A program made the translations under genes and the position numbers. Source: Streptomyces sp. CoH27 (GTDB lineage Bacteria; Actinomycetota; Actinomycetes; Streptomycetales; Streptomycetaceae). From it: a DNA stretch of 64,000 nucleotides. Positions 52,599-61,483 of this stretch are shown piece after piece. The notes below the pieces were generated by a model. It was not told the origin of the DNA. It saw only the letters and a program-made list of their open reading frames with translations, and ran no database searches. Position 1 is the stretch's first letter; the number at the start of each line of letters is the position of its first letter. The stretch is from assembly GCF_020181035.1 (NCBI RefSeq), contig NZ_JAIQYY010000023.1:16512-80511 (forward strand). Direction: 5' to 3'.

Positions 52599-53402
52599 TC
52601 ACTCGCCGACGCCGGCCAGATCCCTGAGCCGGCGAGCCTGGGCGGCCCGCTCGGCCGCCCGCTGCTCGTCGTACGTACGGTCGGCGGCACCGCGCAGCAA
52701 CGCCTTGGTCTCCACGACCGCGTCCCGCGGCGCGGCCAGCAGCGCCGCGGCCAAGTCCCGTGCCGCCTCGTCCAGTTGGTCGCCGGGCACGGCGAGGTTG
52801 GCCAGCCCGGACGCCACCGACTCCGCGGCGCCGACGAACCGTCCGGTGGCGCAGATCTCCAGCGCGCGGGCGTACCCGACGAGACCGACCAGCGGGTGCG
52901 TGCCGGTCAGGTCGGGCACGAGGCCGAGGCTGGTCTCGCGCATAGCGAACTGCACGTCGTCCGCGACGACCCTGAGGTCGCACGCGAGCGCGAGCTGGAA
53001 GCCGGCCCCGATGGCGTGCCCTTGGACAGCGGCGATGGACACGATGTCGTTGCGCCGCCACCAGGTGAACGCCTCCTGGAACTCGGCGATGCTCGCGTCG
53101 AGCCCGGCGTCGTCACGACGCGCGAGATCGATGAAGGTCGGCTCGCCCGGGAGCCCTTCCGGGGTGAACATCTGCCGGTCCAGCCCCGCGGAGAAGGACT
53201 TGCCCTCGCCACGCAGCACGACGACACGGACGGAGCCCGGCAGCAGCCGACCGGCCTCGGTGAGCGCCCGCCACAGGGCGGGGCTCTGCGCGTTGCGCTT
53301 GGCCGGATTGCTCAGCGTCACCGTGGCGAGCGCGTCGTCGACGGTGAGCCGTACGCCGTCCTTGTCGAGTACAGGAGCGAGGTCCTGGTCGGGCGAAGCC
53401 AT
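52599..53402 (-). CDS. Enoyl-CoA hydratase/isomerase family protein
   Basis: 267 aa crotonase fold. Oxyanion-hole segments LSNPAKRNAQSPALWRAL (~30-50) and VQGHAIGAGFQLALACDLRVV (~125-145), then GLVPDLTGTHPL (Glu/Asp region). ATG 53402 is chosen; longer versions lack homology. Role in fatty-acid or amino-acid breakdown; substrate unknown. Confidence 0.9.
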   Translation of the reverse strand: MASPDQDLAPVLDKDGVRLTVDDALATVTLSNPAKRNAQSPALWRALTEAGRLLPGSVRVVVLRGEGKSFSAGLDRQMFTPEGLPGEPTFIDLARRDDAGLDASIAEFQEAFTWWRRNDIVSIAAVQGHAIGAGFQLALACDLRVVADDVQFAMRETSLGLVPDLTGTHPLVGLVGYARALEICATGRFVGAAESVASGLANLAVPGDQLDEAARDLAAALLAAPRDAVVETKALLRGAADRTYDEQRAAERAAQARRLRDLAGVGE

Positions 53403-53530
53403 GGGGCGCCTCCGATGGGTGCGGTCATCCGGGCATGCCGACAGCATGCCTAAGTGACTGCACAGTAACCACCCGGCCGGTCAGACCGCCGACCGGGTGG
53501 CCACCATCGAAGCCGATGGGCCGCCCGGAG

Positions 53531-53752
53531 TCAGGACGATGCGGCCTTCTTGCCCCGGGTCGCTCCGCCACGCCCACGAAGCGTGACGCCCGACTCGCTG
53601 AGCATCCGGTGCACGAAGCCATACGAGCGGCCGGTCTCCTCGGCCAGCGCCCGGATGCTCGCACCGGAGTCGTACTTCTTCTTCAGGTCTGCCGCGAGCT
53701 TGTCGCGCGCGGCGCCGGTCACCCGGCTGCCCTTCTTCAGAGTCTCGGCCAC
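53531..53752 (-). CDS. Small helix-turn-helix protein
   Basis: 73 aa from GTG 53752: MAETLKKGSRVTGAARDKLAADLKKKY then a helix-turn-helix SGASIRALAEETGRSYGFVHRML, and a basic GRGGATRGKKAASS tail. A well conserved, Lys/Arg-rich DNA-binding protein of Streptomyces and relatives. Its target is not known. Confidence 0.85.
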   Translation of the reverse strand: MAETLKKGSRVTGAARDKLAADLKKKYDSGASIRALAEETGRSYGFVHRMLSESGVTLRGRGGATRGKKAASS

Positions 53753-54101
53753 CCGTGCCTCCTCATGGGAAGTGCGCTCTGGTCTCCTCATGATCACCCC
53801 TCTCGGGCCTGATGGCCACCCATTCGGCAAGGTCGGTGAGACATCGTTGTGACGACAGGAGTGGATCCCCACAAGCGGAACAAGGGGTTCCAAGGGGTCG
53901 GGTCCACGGGGCCGAACGGGTGGATCCGCGAAGTGCCAGGTCAGGGACGCGCGACGGCCGATCCCTTGGGGCGCAAGGGATCGGCCGGGAAATCCGTGTA
54001 CGACACACCCCGATACGAGGAGATCTCACACAGATGATGGATCACGGATGAGCCGAATGATCCATACGCAGTTGATCAGTACTTGGTGATCAGTGCTTCG
54101 G
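53753..54101. other. 349-bp stretch with a possible 62-residue ORF
   Basis: The plus-strand frame 53849-54037 (GTG start) encodes a Gly/Arg/Lys-rich 62-aa peptide with segments VDPHKRNKGFQGVGS and SVYDTPRYEEISHR. Third-position G/C is only about 73%, below the neighbourhood, and the ribosome-binding site is weak. The stretch must also hold the promoter of the HTH gene. I cannot decide whether the ORF is real. Confidence 0.35.
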
Positions 54102-55700
54102 TCACGCCAGGGCGACGAGATCCGCGTAGTCGGAACCCCACAGGTCCTCGACGCCGTCCGGCAGCAGGATGATCCGCTCCGGCTGGAGCGCCTCGACGGC
54201 TCCCTCGTCGTGGGTGACGAGGACGACCGCGCCCTTGTAGGTGCGCAGCGCGCCGAGGATCTCCTCGCGGCTCGCGGGGTCCAGGTTGTTGGTCGGCTCG
54301 TCGAGCAGCAGCACGTTGGCCGAGGAGACCACCAGGGTGGCCAGGGCGAGCCGGGTCTTCTCGCCGCCGGACAGGACACCGGCGGGCTTGTCGACGTCGT
54401 CGCCGGAGAACAGGAACGAGCCGAGCACCTTGCGGACCTCGACCAGGTCCATGTCGGGGGCGGCCGAGCGCATGTTCTCCAGGACCGTGCGCTCGGGGTC
54501 CAGGGTCTCGTGCTCCTGGGCGTAGTAGCCGAGCTTGAGGCCGTGGCCGGGGACGACCTCGCCGGTGTCGGGCTGCTCCACACCGCCGAGCAGACGCAGC
54601 AGGGTGGTCTTGCCGGCGCCGTTGAGGCCGAGGATGACGACGCGCGAGCCCTTGTCGATGGCGAGGTCGACGTCGGTGAAGATCTCCAGGGAGCCGTACG
54701 ACTTCGACAGGCCCTCGGCCATCAGCGGGGTCTTGCCGCAGGGCGCGGGCTCCGGGAAGCGCAGCTTGGCGACCTTGTCGGACTGGCGGACGGCCTCAAG
54801 ACCGGAGAGCAGCTTGTCGGCCCGGCGGGCCATGTTCTGCGCGGCGACCGTCTTGGTGGCCTTGGCGCGCATCTTGTCGGCCTGGGCGTTGAGGGCGGCG
54901 GCCTTCTTCTCCGCGTTGGCGCGCTCGCGCTTGCGGCGCTTCTCGTCGGCCTCGCGCTGCTGCTGGTAGAGCTTCCAGCCCATGTTGTAGACGTCGATCT
55001 GGGAGCGGTTCGCGTCCAGGTAGAAGACCTTGTTGACGACCGTCTCGACCAGGTCCACGTCGTGGCTGATGACGATGAAGCCGCCGCGGTAGGTCTTCAG
55101 GTAGTCCCGCAGCCAGATGATCGAGTCGGCGTCGAGGTGGTTGGTCGGCTCGTCGAGGAGCAGCGTGTCCGCGTCGGAGAACAGGATCCGGGCCAGCTCG
55201 ATACGGCGGCGCTGACCACCGGAGAGGGTGTGCAGCGGCTGTCCGAGGACGCGGTCGGGCAGGTTGAGCGCGGCGGCGATGGTGGCGGCCTCGGCCTCGG
55301 CGGCGTACCCGCCCTTGGTGAGGAACTCGGTCTCCTGGCGCTCGTACTGCTTGAGGGCCTTCTCGCGGGTGGCGCCCAGGCCGTTGGCGATGCGCTGTTC
55401 GTTCTCGCGCATCTTGCGGATCAGTACGTCGAGGCCGCGCGCGGAGAGGATGCGGTCCCGGGCGAGGACGTCGAGGTCGCCGGTGCGGGGGTCCTGGGGG
55501 AGGTAGCCGACCTCGCCGGAGCGGGTGACGGTGCCGCCGGCGGGGATGCCCTCGCCGGCCAGGACCTTGGTGAGCGTGGTCTTGCCGGCACCGTTGCGGC
55601 CGACCAGGCCGATGCGGTCGCCCTTGGCGACACGGAAGGTGGCGGACTCGATGAGGACTCGGGCGCCGGCGCGCAGCTCGATACCGGAGGCGGAGATCAC
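54102..55700 (-). CDS. ABC-F family ATPase (ribosome-associated, EttA/Uup-like)
   Basis: 532 aa with two ATP-binding cassettes and no membrane segments. Cassette 1: GRNGAGKTT (~35), LSGGQRRRIELA (~165), DEPTNHLD. Linker with a Lys/Arg/Glu-rich coiled arm (~245-310). Cassette 2: GLNGAGKTT (~355), LSGGEKTRLALA, DEPTNNLD. ABC-F proteins act at the ribosomal E site as translation factors or antibiotic-protection proteins. GTG 55700 with CTGGAG upstream. A 7-codon leader ORF lies 60 bp upstream. Confidence 0.93.
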   Translation of the reverse strand: MISASGIELRAGARVLIESATFRVAKGDRIGLVGRNGAGKTTLTKVLAGEGIPAGGTVTRSGEVGYLPQDPRTGDLDVLARDRILSARGLDVLIRKMRENEQRIANGLGATREKALKQYERQETEFLTKGGYAAEAEAATIAAALNLPDRVLGQPLHTLSGGQRRRIELARILFSDADTLLLDEPTNHLDADSIIWLRDYLKTYRGGFIVISHDVDLVETVVNKVFYLDANRSQIDVYNMGWKLYQQQREADEKRRKRERANAEKKAAALNAQADKMRAKATKTVAAQNMARRADKLLSGLEAVRQSDKVAKLRFPEPAPCGKTPLMAEGLSKSYGSLEIFTDVDLAIDKGSRVVILGLNGAGKTTLLRLLGGVEQPDTGEVVPGHGLKLGYYAQEHETLDPERTVLENMRSAAPDMDLVEVRKVLGSFLFSGDDVDKPAGVLSGGEKTRLALATLVVSSANVLLLDEPTNNLDPASREEILGALRTYKGAVVLVTHDEGAVEALQPERIILLPDGVEDLWGSDYADLVALA

Positions 55701-55760
55701 GGACAGACTCCAGGGCGTACAGGAAGGGGGCGGGTGGACGGCTGAGGGCGTTCCCGCTGT

Positions 55761-55784
55761 CTAATGCGCGAGGAGAATGGCCAT
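55761..55784 (-). CDS. Short leader ORF MAILLAH upstream of the ABC-F gene
   Basis: ATG GCC ATT CTC CTC GCG CAT TAG, with two A/T-ending codons that are rare in Streptomyces (ATT, CAT). A -10-like TAGACT on the minus strand (55791-55796) ends 6 nt before the ATG, so the transcript may be leaderless and start at this ATG. Several antibiotic-protection ABC-F genes are controlled by such leaders, by ribosome stalling. The role here is inferred. Confidence 0.5.
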   Translation of the reverse strand: MAILLAH

Positions 55785-55981
55785 GGGGGAAGTCTAACGG
55801 GCCCGTGCAAGCGGTTTTCCGGCGTCCGTACTACGTCTGTCGTACGGCCGTCGTGACCGGGCCCGTGAGGTGGGGAGTCGCTCGTTCGGGTGTCGGGTCC
55901 GGCAGTGGGGCGGCGGGGCGGGTAGGGATGGCGCCAGGCTTCGGACGAGGAGCACGACGGCGCGGGCGAAGGCGGTGACGG

Positions 55982-56872
55982 GTGCGGTTCGACGACAACG
56001 CGAACCTGGACACCTCCGAGGTGCAGGACCGGCGCGGCAGCCCGATCCCCGGCGGCCGGGCGACCGTCGGCGGTGGCCTGGCCGCAGTGATCGCGCTGCT
56101 GCTGGCGCTCTTCCTGGGCGTGGGCCCGGAGCGGCTCGGGCTGTCCTCCGGAGCCGACACGGCCACGCCCGCCCCCTCCTCGCTCGCGCAGGTCCAGCGG
56201 TCCTGCCGTACCGGGAAGGACGCGAACGCCCGGGAGGACTGCCGGGCGGTGGCCGTGGTGAACAGCGTGCAGGACTACTGGGCCCAGCAGTTCCGGCAAC
56301 GGCACGGGACGTACAGCGCCTCGCCGACCGTGTTCTTCAGCGGCCGGGTCGGCACGGCGTGCGGTACGGCCACCTCGGCGGTGGGGCCGTTCTACTGCGG
56401 GGGCGACCGCAAGGTCTATCTGGACCTGGGCTTCTTCGACGAGCTGCGCACGAAGTTCGGGGCGGGTGCCGGGGCCTTCGCGCAGGCGTACGTGATCGCG
56501 CACGAGTACGGCCATCACGTGCAGGATCTGCAGGGCCTTCTCGGCCATGCCCAGGACGGGCCGGCCGGGCCGGACAGCAACCTGGTGCGGACGGAGCTGC
56601 AGGCGGACTGCTACGCGGGCGTCTGGGCGCACCACGCGACGACCACGCCGGACCCGTCGACGGGCAGGCCACTGGTCGCGGACCTCACCGCCGCCGACAT
56701 CCGCGACGGTCTGGACGCGGCGGCCGCCGTCGGGGACGACCGGATCCAGCAGCGGTTCCAGGGCCGGGTGACGCCGGAGATCTGGACGCACGGGTCGGCG
56801 CGGCAGCGGCAGCAGTGGTTCCGGCAGGGCTATCGCACGGGCGACATGTGGCAGTGCGACACCTTCCGCTGA
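55982..56872 (+). CDS. Neutral zinc metallopeptidase, YpfJ family
   Basis: 296 aa from GTG 55982. Head with MRFDDNANLDTSEVQDRRG, one membrane helix (TVGGGLAAVIALLLALFLGVG, ~28-48), then the peptidase domain with HEYGHHVQDLQG (HExxH, ~173) and TELQADCYAGVWAHH (third ligand region). Four Cys in the outer domain may form disulfides. Membrane-anchored, catalytic domain outside. Confidence 0.9.
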   Translation: MRFDDNANLDTSEVQDRRGSPIPGGRATVGGGLAAVIALLLALFLGVGPERLGLSSGADTATPAPSSLAQVQRSCRTGKDANAREDCRAVAVVNSVQDYWAQQFRQRHGTYSASPTVFFSGRVGTACGTATSAVGPFYCGGDRKVYLDLGFFDELRTKFGAGAGAFAQAYVIAHEYGHHVQDLQGLLGHAQDGPAGPDSNLVRTELQADCYAGVWAHHATTTPDPSTGRPLVADLTAADIRDGLDAAAAVGDDRIQQRFQGRVTPEIWTHGSARQRQQWFRQGYRTGDMWQCDTFR

Positions 56873-56973
56873 GACGCCCACGGTCCTGGTCCGGGGCGTT
56901 GTCAGTGCCGGCTGCGAGACTGGACGAGGCGCCACGGAACCGGCGTACGAAGGCGTACGAAGGAGTGATCGGC

Positions 56974-57387
56974 ATGGCGGGCACGGGTGGCGGACGGCCG
57001 AGCGTCTATCCCTCGCTGCTGTACGCGGACGCGAAGGCGGCGATCAGACAGCTGACGGAGGCCCTCGGCTTCACGGAGCTGTCGCTGTACGAGACGGAGG
57101 ACGGCACGGTGATGCACGCCGAGCTGGTCCAGGGCAACGGCGCGGTGATGATCGGTTCCAAGGGCCGCGGCGGCCGCTTCGACGCGGCGATGAAGGGCGC
57201 CGGACCCGCCGGGGTGTACATCGTCGTGGACGACGTGGACGCCCACCACCAGCGGGCCCTGGAGCACGGCGTGGAGATCCTCCTGCCCCCGACGGACCAG
57301 GACTACGGCTCGCGGGACTACATGGCGCGTGACCTTGAGGGCAACATCTGGAGCTTCGGGACGTACGCCCCCGAGATCGGCGTCTGA
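56974..57387 (+). CDS. VOC family protein (glyoxalase/bleomycin-resistance fold)
   Basis: 137 aa. Two beta-alpha-beta-beta-beta modules: VYPSLLYADAKAAIRQLTEALGF and GVYIVVDDVDAHHQRALEHGVEIL, ending RDYMARDLEGNIWSFGTY. The Glu in DLEGNIW is the usual metal ligand. ATG 56974 has AAGGAG 8 nt upstream. Substrate unknown. Confidence 0.88.
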   Translation: MAGTGGGRPSVYPSLLYADAKAAIRQLTEALGFTELSLYETEDGTVMHAELVQGNGAVMIGSKGRGGRFDAAMKGAGPAGVYIVVDDVDAHHQRALEHGVEILLPPTDQDYGSRDYMARDLEGNIWSFGTYAPEIGV

Positions 57388-57412
57388 ACCGCCCGCGCCC
57401 GTCCCGGGTCGC

Positions 57413-58810
57413 TCATCCGCCGGTGTGCACCTGGAAGGCGGCCCGGCGCACGGCCTTGGCCAGGGCCGGGTCGGGGTGTGCGGCGGCGAGCGCGACCAGG
57501 ACCTGCACGGTGCGCGGGTGACCGACGGCGCGGACCTCGTCGAGCAGCTGGGGGACGGTGGGCTGCACCGCGGATTCCAGATGCCGGACCAGCATCGGCG
57601 CCTCACCGTGGTCGGCGACGGCGGCGGCGGTGTCCACCCACAGCCAGGTCGCCTCCTCACGGGTGAGGACCTCGTGGGCGTCCTCCGGGTCGACCCCGTC
57701 GTGCTCGGCGAGCCACAGCAGGGCGTACGGCCGCAGCGCCGACTCGGTCACGACGGACCGTACGTCGGGCTCGGCGGGCGCGCCGACGACGCGCAGCGCC
57801 TCGAAGGCCAGGCCGCGCAGCAGGGCGTCCTCGCCGCGGGCGGCGTCGATCAGCTGGGTGACGGCGCTGCCGACGGGCCGGGCGGCGAGCCAGGCGCGGT
57901 ACTCGGCGCGGGCCGCGTTCGGGCGGAGCTGGGCGCAGCCGCGGAGCATGTCCTCGGCGGACTGCTCGATGTTGCCGGCGGGGCTCTGCGCGGCCACGCA
58001 GATCTGCTCCAGCTTGACCCACACCGCCCAGCTGCCCAGCGGGGTGAGAGTGGCCTGGGCGTCGCCGTAGGTCAGGGCGCCGACGGCGGCGAGGGCCCGC
58101 AGCGCCCAGTCGAGGAGGGGCTCCAGCGGGGTGTCGGTGAGCTGCGGCGGTGACACGGGTTCGGGCTGCGGGCCGTAGGGGATCTCGCAGCGCTCGGTGC
58201 GCAGTTCGGTGACCCGCTGCTGGAGCAGGTCGAGGAGCTGCTCGACCGGGACGGGACCGGCGGACAGCTGGAGGAAGGAGAGCACCTGGGGCATGGCCGA
58301 GACGACCTCGGCGACGGCGGCCGGCTCGTGCTCCGCCGGCTCGGGGGAGGCGAGGGACCAGGCGTCGAAGAGGGCGACCCAGCCGCGCAGTACGGCGCTG
58401 TCGTCGCGGTCCCAGGCGCGCAGCCGCCAGCCGGGGCGGGCGCTGTCGCCGTGCACCTCGACGAGTCCGGCGAGGCGGGCGGTGTCCCAGTCGGCGCGGA
58501 CCTGAGCCGCGCTCAGGCCGAGGTCGGCGGCGGCGCGTTCGGCGGTCGGGTCGGAGAGGGTGGCCTTGCCGTCGGCGGTGGCGCCGGCGCTGCCGGGGCC
58601 GAGGACGGCGTCGGCCCAGCGGGCGACGCGGACCGCGCCCGCGAGGCCGGTGCGCGCCATTCCGGCCAGTTCGGCCGGGGCGGGTGTGCCCTCCGGCGGC
58701 CGGGGCGAGGGGCGCTGCGGGCGCCGCTGGTTCACAGCTCTGGGGGCGGCGGCCAGGGGTCGCGGTCGGACGAGTCGAAGCCTGGAGTCGCGCGGGATAC
58801 GGGACGTCAC
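57413..58810 (-). CDS. Winged-helix / HEAT-like repeat protein, function unknown
   Basis: 465 aa. Residues ~1-50 are basic and Pro-rich. A winged-helix-like region follows (AAADLGLSAAQVRADWDTARLAGLVEVHG). The rest is helical: LDWALRALAAVGALTYGDAQATLTPLGSWAVWV, then HEAT-like repeats (LLRGLAFEALRVVGAPA, VPQLLDEVRAVGHPRTVQVLVALAAAHPDPALAKAVRRAAFQ). GTG 58810 is a tentative start. Conserved in Streptomyces, function unknown. Confidence 0.65.
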   Translation of the reverse strand: MTSRIPRDSRLRLVRPRPLAAAPRAVNQRRPQRPSPRPPEGTPAPAELAGMARTGLAGAVRVARWADAVLGPGSAGATADGKATLSDPTAERAAADLGLSAAQVRADWDTARLAGLVEVHGDSARPGWRLRAWDRDDSAVLRGWVALFDAWSLASPEPAEHEPAAVAEVVSAMPQVLSFLQLSAGPVPVEQLLDLLQQRVTELRTERCEIPYGPQPEPVSPPQLTDTPLEPLLDWALRALAAVGALTYGDAQATLTPLGSWAVWVKLEQICVAAQSPAGNIEQSAEDMLRGCAQLRPNAARAEYRAWLAARPVGSAVTQLIDAARGEDALLRGLAFEALRVVGAPAEPDVRSVVTESALRPYALLWLAEHDGVDPEDAHEVLTREEATWLWVDTAAAVADHGEAPMLVRHLESAVQPTVPQLLDEVRAVGHPRTVQVLVALAAAHPDPALAKAVRRAAFQVHTGG

Positions 58811-58957
58811 GGGTGCAGTCTTCCGGTTGACGGTCCGAAAACCCAAACGGAATGTCACGGCGGGCGACGGGGCTGGCCAATGCACGGGGTCAGGGGCGGG
58901 GCGAGGAGTGCCGATCAGGCCAGTCGTACGGCCTTAAACGGAATGGCCGGACCGGCC

Positions 58958-60085
58958 TCACACCAGGGGGGTCATGAAGCGCCGCAGCCGCTCCTGGTAC
59001 TCCTGCGGGTCGGCGTTCCACATCGCTCCGTGCGGGGCCCGGGCCACGGTGTGCAGGGCGACCAGGTCCGGGCGGCGGGCGGCGAGGCGGCGGGTGTACT
59101 CCCACGGGGCGACCTCGTCGTCCGGGCCGTGGAAGATCAGGGTCGGTACGGTGAGCAGGTCGGGGTCGGTGGGCTGCGCGGCCCGGTCGGCGTACAGGCC
59201 GGTCCTGCCCTGGGCGGCCCGCACGGCGAGCGGCAGCAGGGGTGGCGGGGTGTGCCGGGCCCGGGCCAGGGCGCGCAGTGTGGCCTCCCAGCTCAGCACC
59301 GGTGAGTCGAGGACGAGCCCGGCGATGCGCTCGCGCACCGAGGAGTACTCGGCGGCGCGCAGGGCCATGGTGGCGCCGGTGGACCAGCCGAGCAGGACGA
59401 CGCGGCGGGCGCCGTAGCGCACGGCGTAGCGGATCGCGGCGTCGACGTCCCGCCACTCGGTCTCGCCGAGGTGGTTCAGCCCGTCCGGCGGGCGCGGGGC
59501 GCCGAGGTCGCCACGGTAGGCGAGGGCGAGGACCGGGACCCGGCGGGAGTGCAGCGGGCCCATGAGGTTCATGGCCTGTTCCCGGGTGGTGCCGAGGCCG
59601 TGCACGGCGATCAGCCAGGTGTCCCGGGCGCCGGGTACGAACCAGGCGGGCAGGTTGCCGAGTTCGCCGGGCACGTCGATGTCCGCGTGGTCGAGGCCGA
59701 GGGCGGTGTCCGGATCGCCGACGTACAGGTTCGGGGTGAGCCACACCGGGTCGCCGGGGGCGAGGGTGCCGTGTGTGACGCGTTCCAGGCGGCGTACGAC
59801 GGTGTCGGCGCTGTGCTCGGCCGCGTCCAGGACGGGGCCGACGACCGCGTGGGCACCGTCACCGGCGAGGCCGTAGGTACCGGGGCGCAGCGAGGCCAGA
59901 TCGCGGGTCAGCGTGATCCGGCCGGCGGCCGTGGCGTGCACGGTGAGCCTGGGTTCGGTGGGCAGCGGACGGCCCGCCGGCGCCTTCAGCGCGGCATCAC
60001 TGGCCAGCCGCCCGACGGCGACGGACGCCGCACCGGCGGCGATGACCGCGGTGACCGCGGTGGCGGTCGCTCTGACTGGGCGCAC
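58958..60085 (-). CDS. Alpha/beta hydrolase with N-terminal membrane segment
   Basis: 375 aa. N-terminal hydrophobic segment (ATAVTAVIAAGAASVAVGRLA). The fold has IAVHGLGTTREQAMNL (oxyanion His-Gly), nucleophile elbow GWSTGA (~235), LVLDSPVLSW, acid Asp in FHGPDDEVAP and catalytic His in RAPHGAMW. Esterase- or peptidase-like; substrate unknown. Confidence 0.88.
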   Translation of the reverse strand: MRPVRATATAVTAVIAAGAASVAVGRLASDAALKAPAGRPLPTEPRLTVHATAAGRITLTRDLASLRPGTYGLAGDGAHAVVGPVLDAAEHSADTVVRRLERVTHGTLAPGDPVWLTPNLYVGDPDTALGLDHADIDVPGELGNLPAWFVPGARDTWLIAVHGLGTTREQAMNLMGPLHSRRVPVLALAYRGDLGAPRPPDGLNHLGETEWRDVDAAIRYAVRYGARRVVLLGWSTGATMALRAAEYSSVRERIAGLVLDSPVLSWEATLRALARARHTPPPLLPLAVRAAQGRTGLYADRAAQPTDPDLLTVPTLIFHGPDDEVAPWEYTRRLAARRPDLVALHTVARAPHGAMWNADPQEYQERLRRFMTPLV

Positions 60086-60220
60086 CAGTCCAGTGTCGTG
60101 GGGGTTGCGGACACCGGCCAGTGGAGAGGCCGGGGCGAGCTGAGGCGGTGGGGGTGCGGGAGGGCCCGGTACGGCCGGGCATGCGCGGCGTGGCCGGCTT
60201 CCGTCGCGGCGGCTCTCGGT

Positions 60221-60479
60221 GAGCGGAGCCGGAAGGGAACGGCGGGTCCGAGTGAGCGGAGGAAGCGGCGGCGGATCGCAGTGAGCGGAGCCGGAACGGA
60301 GCAGCGGGTCCAGGTGAGCGAGGAAGCGGCAGCGGATCGCAGAGGGCGGAGCCAGAACGGAGCAGCGGGTCCAGGTGAGCGAGGAAGCAGCGGCGGATCG
60401 CAGTGGGCGGAGCCGGAACGGAGCAGCGGGTCCAGGTGAGCGAGGAAGCAGCGGCGGATCGCAGTGGGCGGAGCCGGCG
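60221..60479. repeat. 61-bp tandem-repeat array, about 4.2 copies
   Basis: The unit beginning gagcggagccggaacggagc is repeated with period 62, 61, 61 (the block GCGGGTCC starts at 60242, 60304, 60365 and 60426). Copies differ by a few bases, the two on the right being nearly identical. It occupies most of the 448-bp gap between the hydrolase and aldolase genes. The period is not a multiple of three, so it is noncoding. Confidence 0.9.
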
Positions 60480-60533
60480 GGGACGAGGAAGGGCGCCGCA
60501 TGGCCCGGGAATCGCGGGCTGTGCGGCGCGGGC

Positions 60534-61268
60534 TCACTTTCGCTGCCCGTACCCCCGCAGCCGCTCCCCCGCCTCCGCCAGTTGGGCCTCGGTCAGCAGG
60601 GTCGGGGTCAGGCCTGGTACCGAGGACGCCGTCAGCCACAGGCGGCACATCCACTCCAGTTGGGCGGTGCGGTCGTAGGCCTGGTCGAGGGTGGTGCCGT
60701 AGGTGATCGTGCCGTGGTTCTGCAGCAGGCAGCCGGAGCGGCCCGCCAGGGCGCGGAGCATGTTCTCGGCCAGTTCGTCGGTGCCGTAGGCGGCATAGGG
60801 GGCGACCCGGACGGGGCCGCCGAGGGCCGCGGCCATGTAGTGGACCAGCGGCAGCTCGGACACGAGCGTGGAGACCGCCGTGGCGTGCACGGCGTGGGTG
60901 TGGACGATCGCGCGGGCGTCGGTCGTGCGGTAGAGGGCGAGGTGCATGGGGAGCTCGCTGGTCGGCACCAGGGTGCCGAGCACCTGGCGGCCGGTGAGGT
61001 CCACGCCGGTGAGGTCGTCCGGGGTGAGCCGGTCGTAGGGGACGCCCGACGGGGTGACCAGCACGATGTCCCCGACACGCACCGAGACGTTGCCGGAGGT
61101 GCCGACGACCAGCCCGTCGGCGACGGTCCGCCGCGCCGCCGCGACCAGGTCCGCCCACGCCTGTTCCCGTTCCGGTTCCTGTTCCCGTTCCGGTGCCTGT
61201 TCCCGCCCCTGTCCGTGTCCGTGTCCGTGTTCCTCGTCCACCGAAGTCCTTCCCGGATCCGCCGTCAC
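60534..61268 (-). CDS. Class II aldolase/adducin family protein
   Basis: 244 aa. The zinc-binding region VHTHAVHATAVS, with the preceding ELPMHLALYRTTDARAI, and the second ligand in LQNHGTITYG define the fuculose-1-phosphate aldolase/ribulose-5-phosphate epimerase class. The N-terminal ~35 residues are low complexity (HGHGHGQG, then EREQEPEREQ), matching hexanucleotide repeats in the DNA at ~61165-61235, and may be an over-long start (GTG 61268). Substrate unknown. Confidence 0.85.
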   Translation of the reverse strand: MTADPGRTSVDEEHGHGHGQGREQAPEREQEPEREQAWADLVAAARRTVADGLVVGTSGNVSVRVGDIVLVTPSGVPYDRLTPDDLTGVDLTGRQVLGTLVPTSELPMHLALYRTTDARAIVHTHAVHATAVSTLVSELPLVHYMAAALGGPVRVAPYAAYGTDELAENMLRALAGRSGCLLQNHGTITYGTTLDQAYDRTAQLEWMCRLWLTASSVPGLTPTLLTEAQLAEAGERLRGYGQRK

Positions 61269-61483
61269 CGCTGAGCCGTCACCGCTCAGCCATTCCGCGA
61301 TCCTGCCAGCCGTGATCCGCCGGAGGCGAGGTGCGGCGGACGGCGGCCCGGAAACGGGTGCCTCCGAATGGGCGGAAGTCGCCCTGAAACACCGGAAAAA
61401 GGCGCTGCTTCGGTGGGCGCCTGGCCTTGAATGATCTCTCTTGCCCGTCGGACGACCGCTCGTCCGCCGACCCGGGGAGACGC

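Noticed and set aside
60221..60479. CRISPR array
   Set aside because: Repeats are contiguous 61-bp units without spacers, and no cas gene is near.
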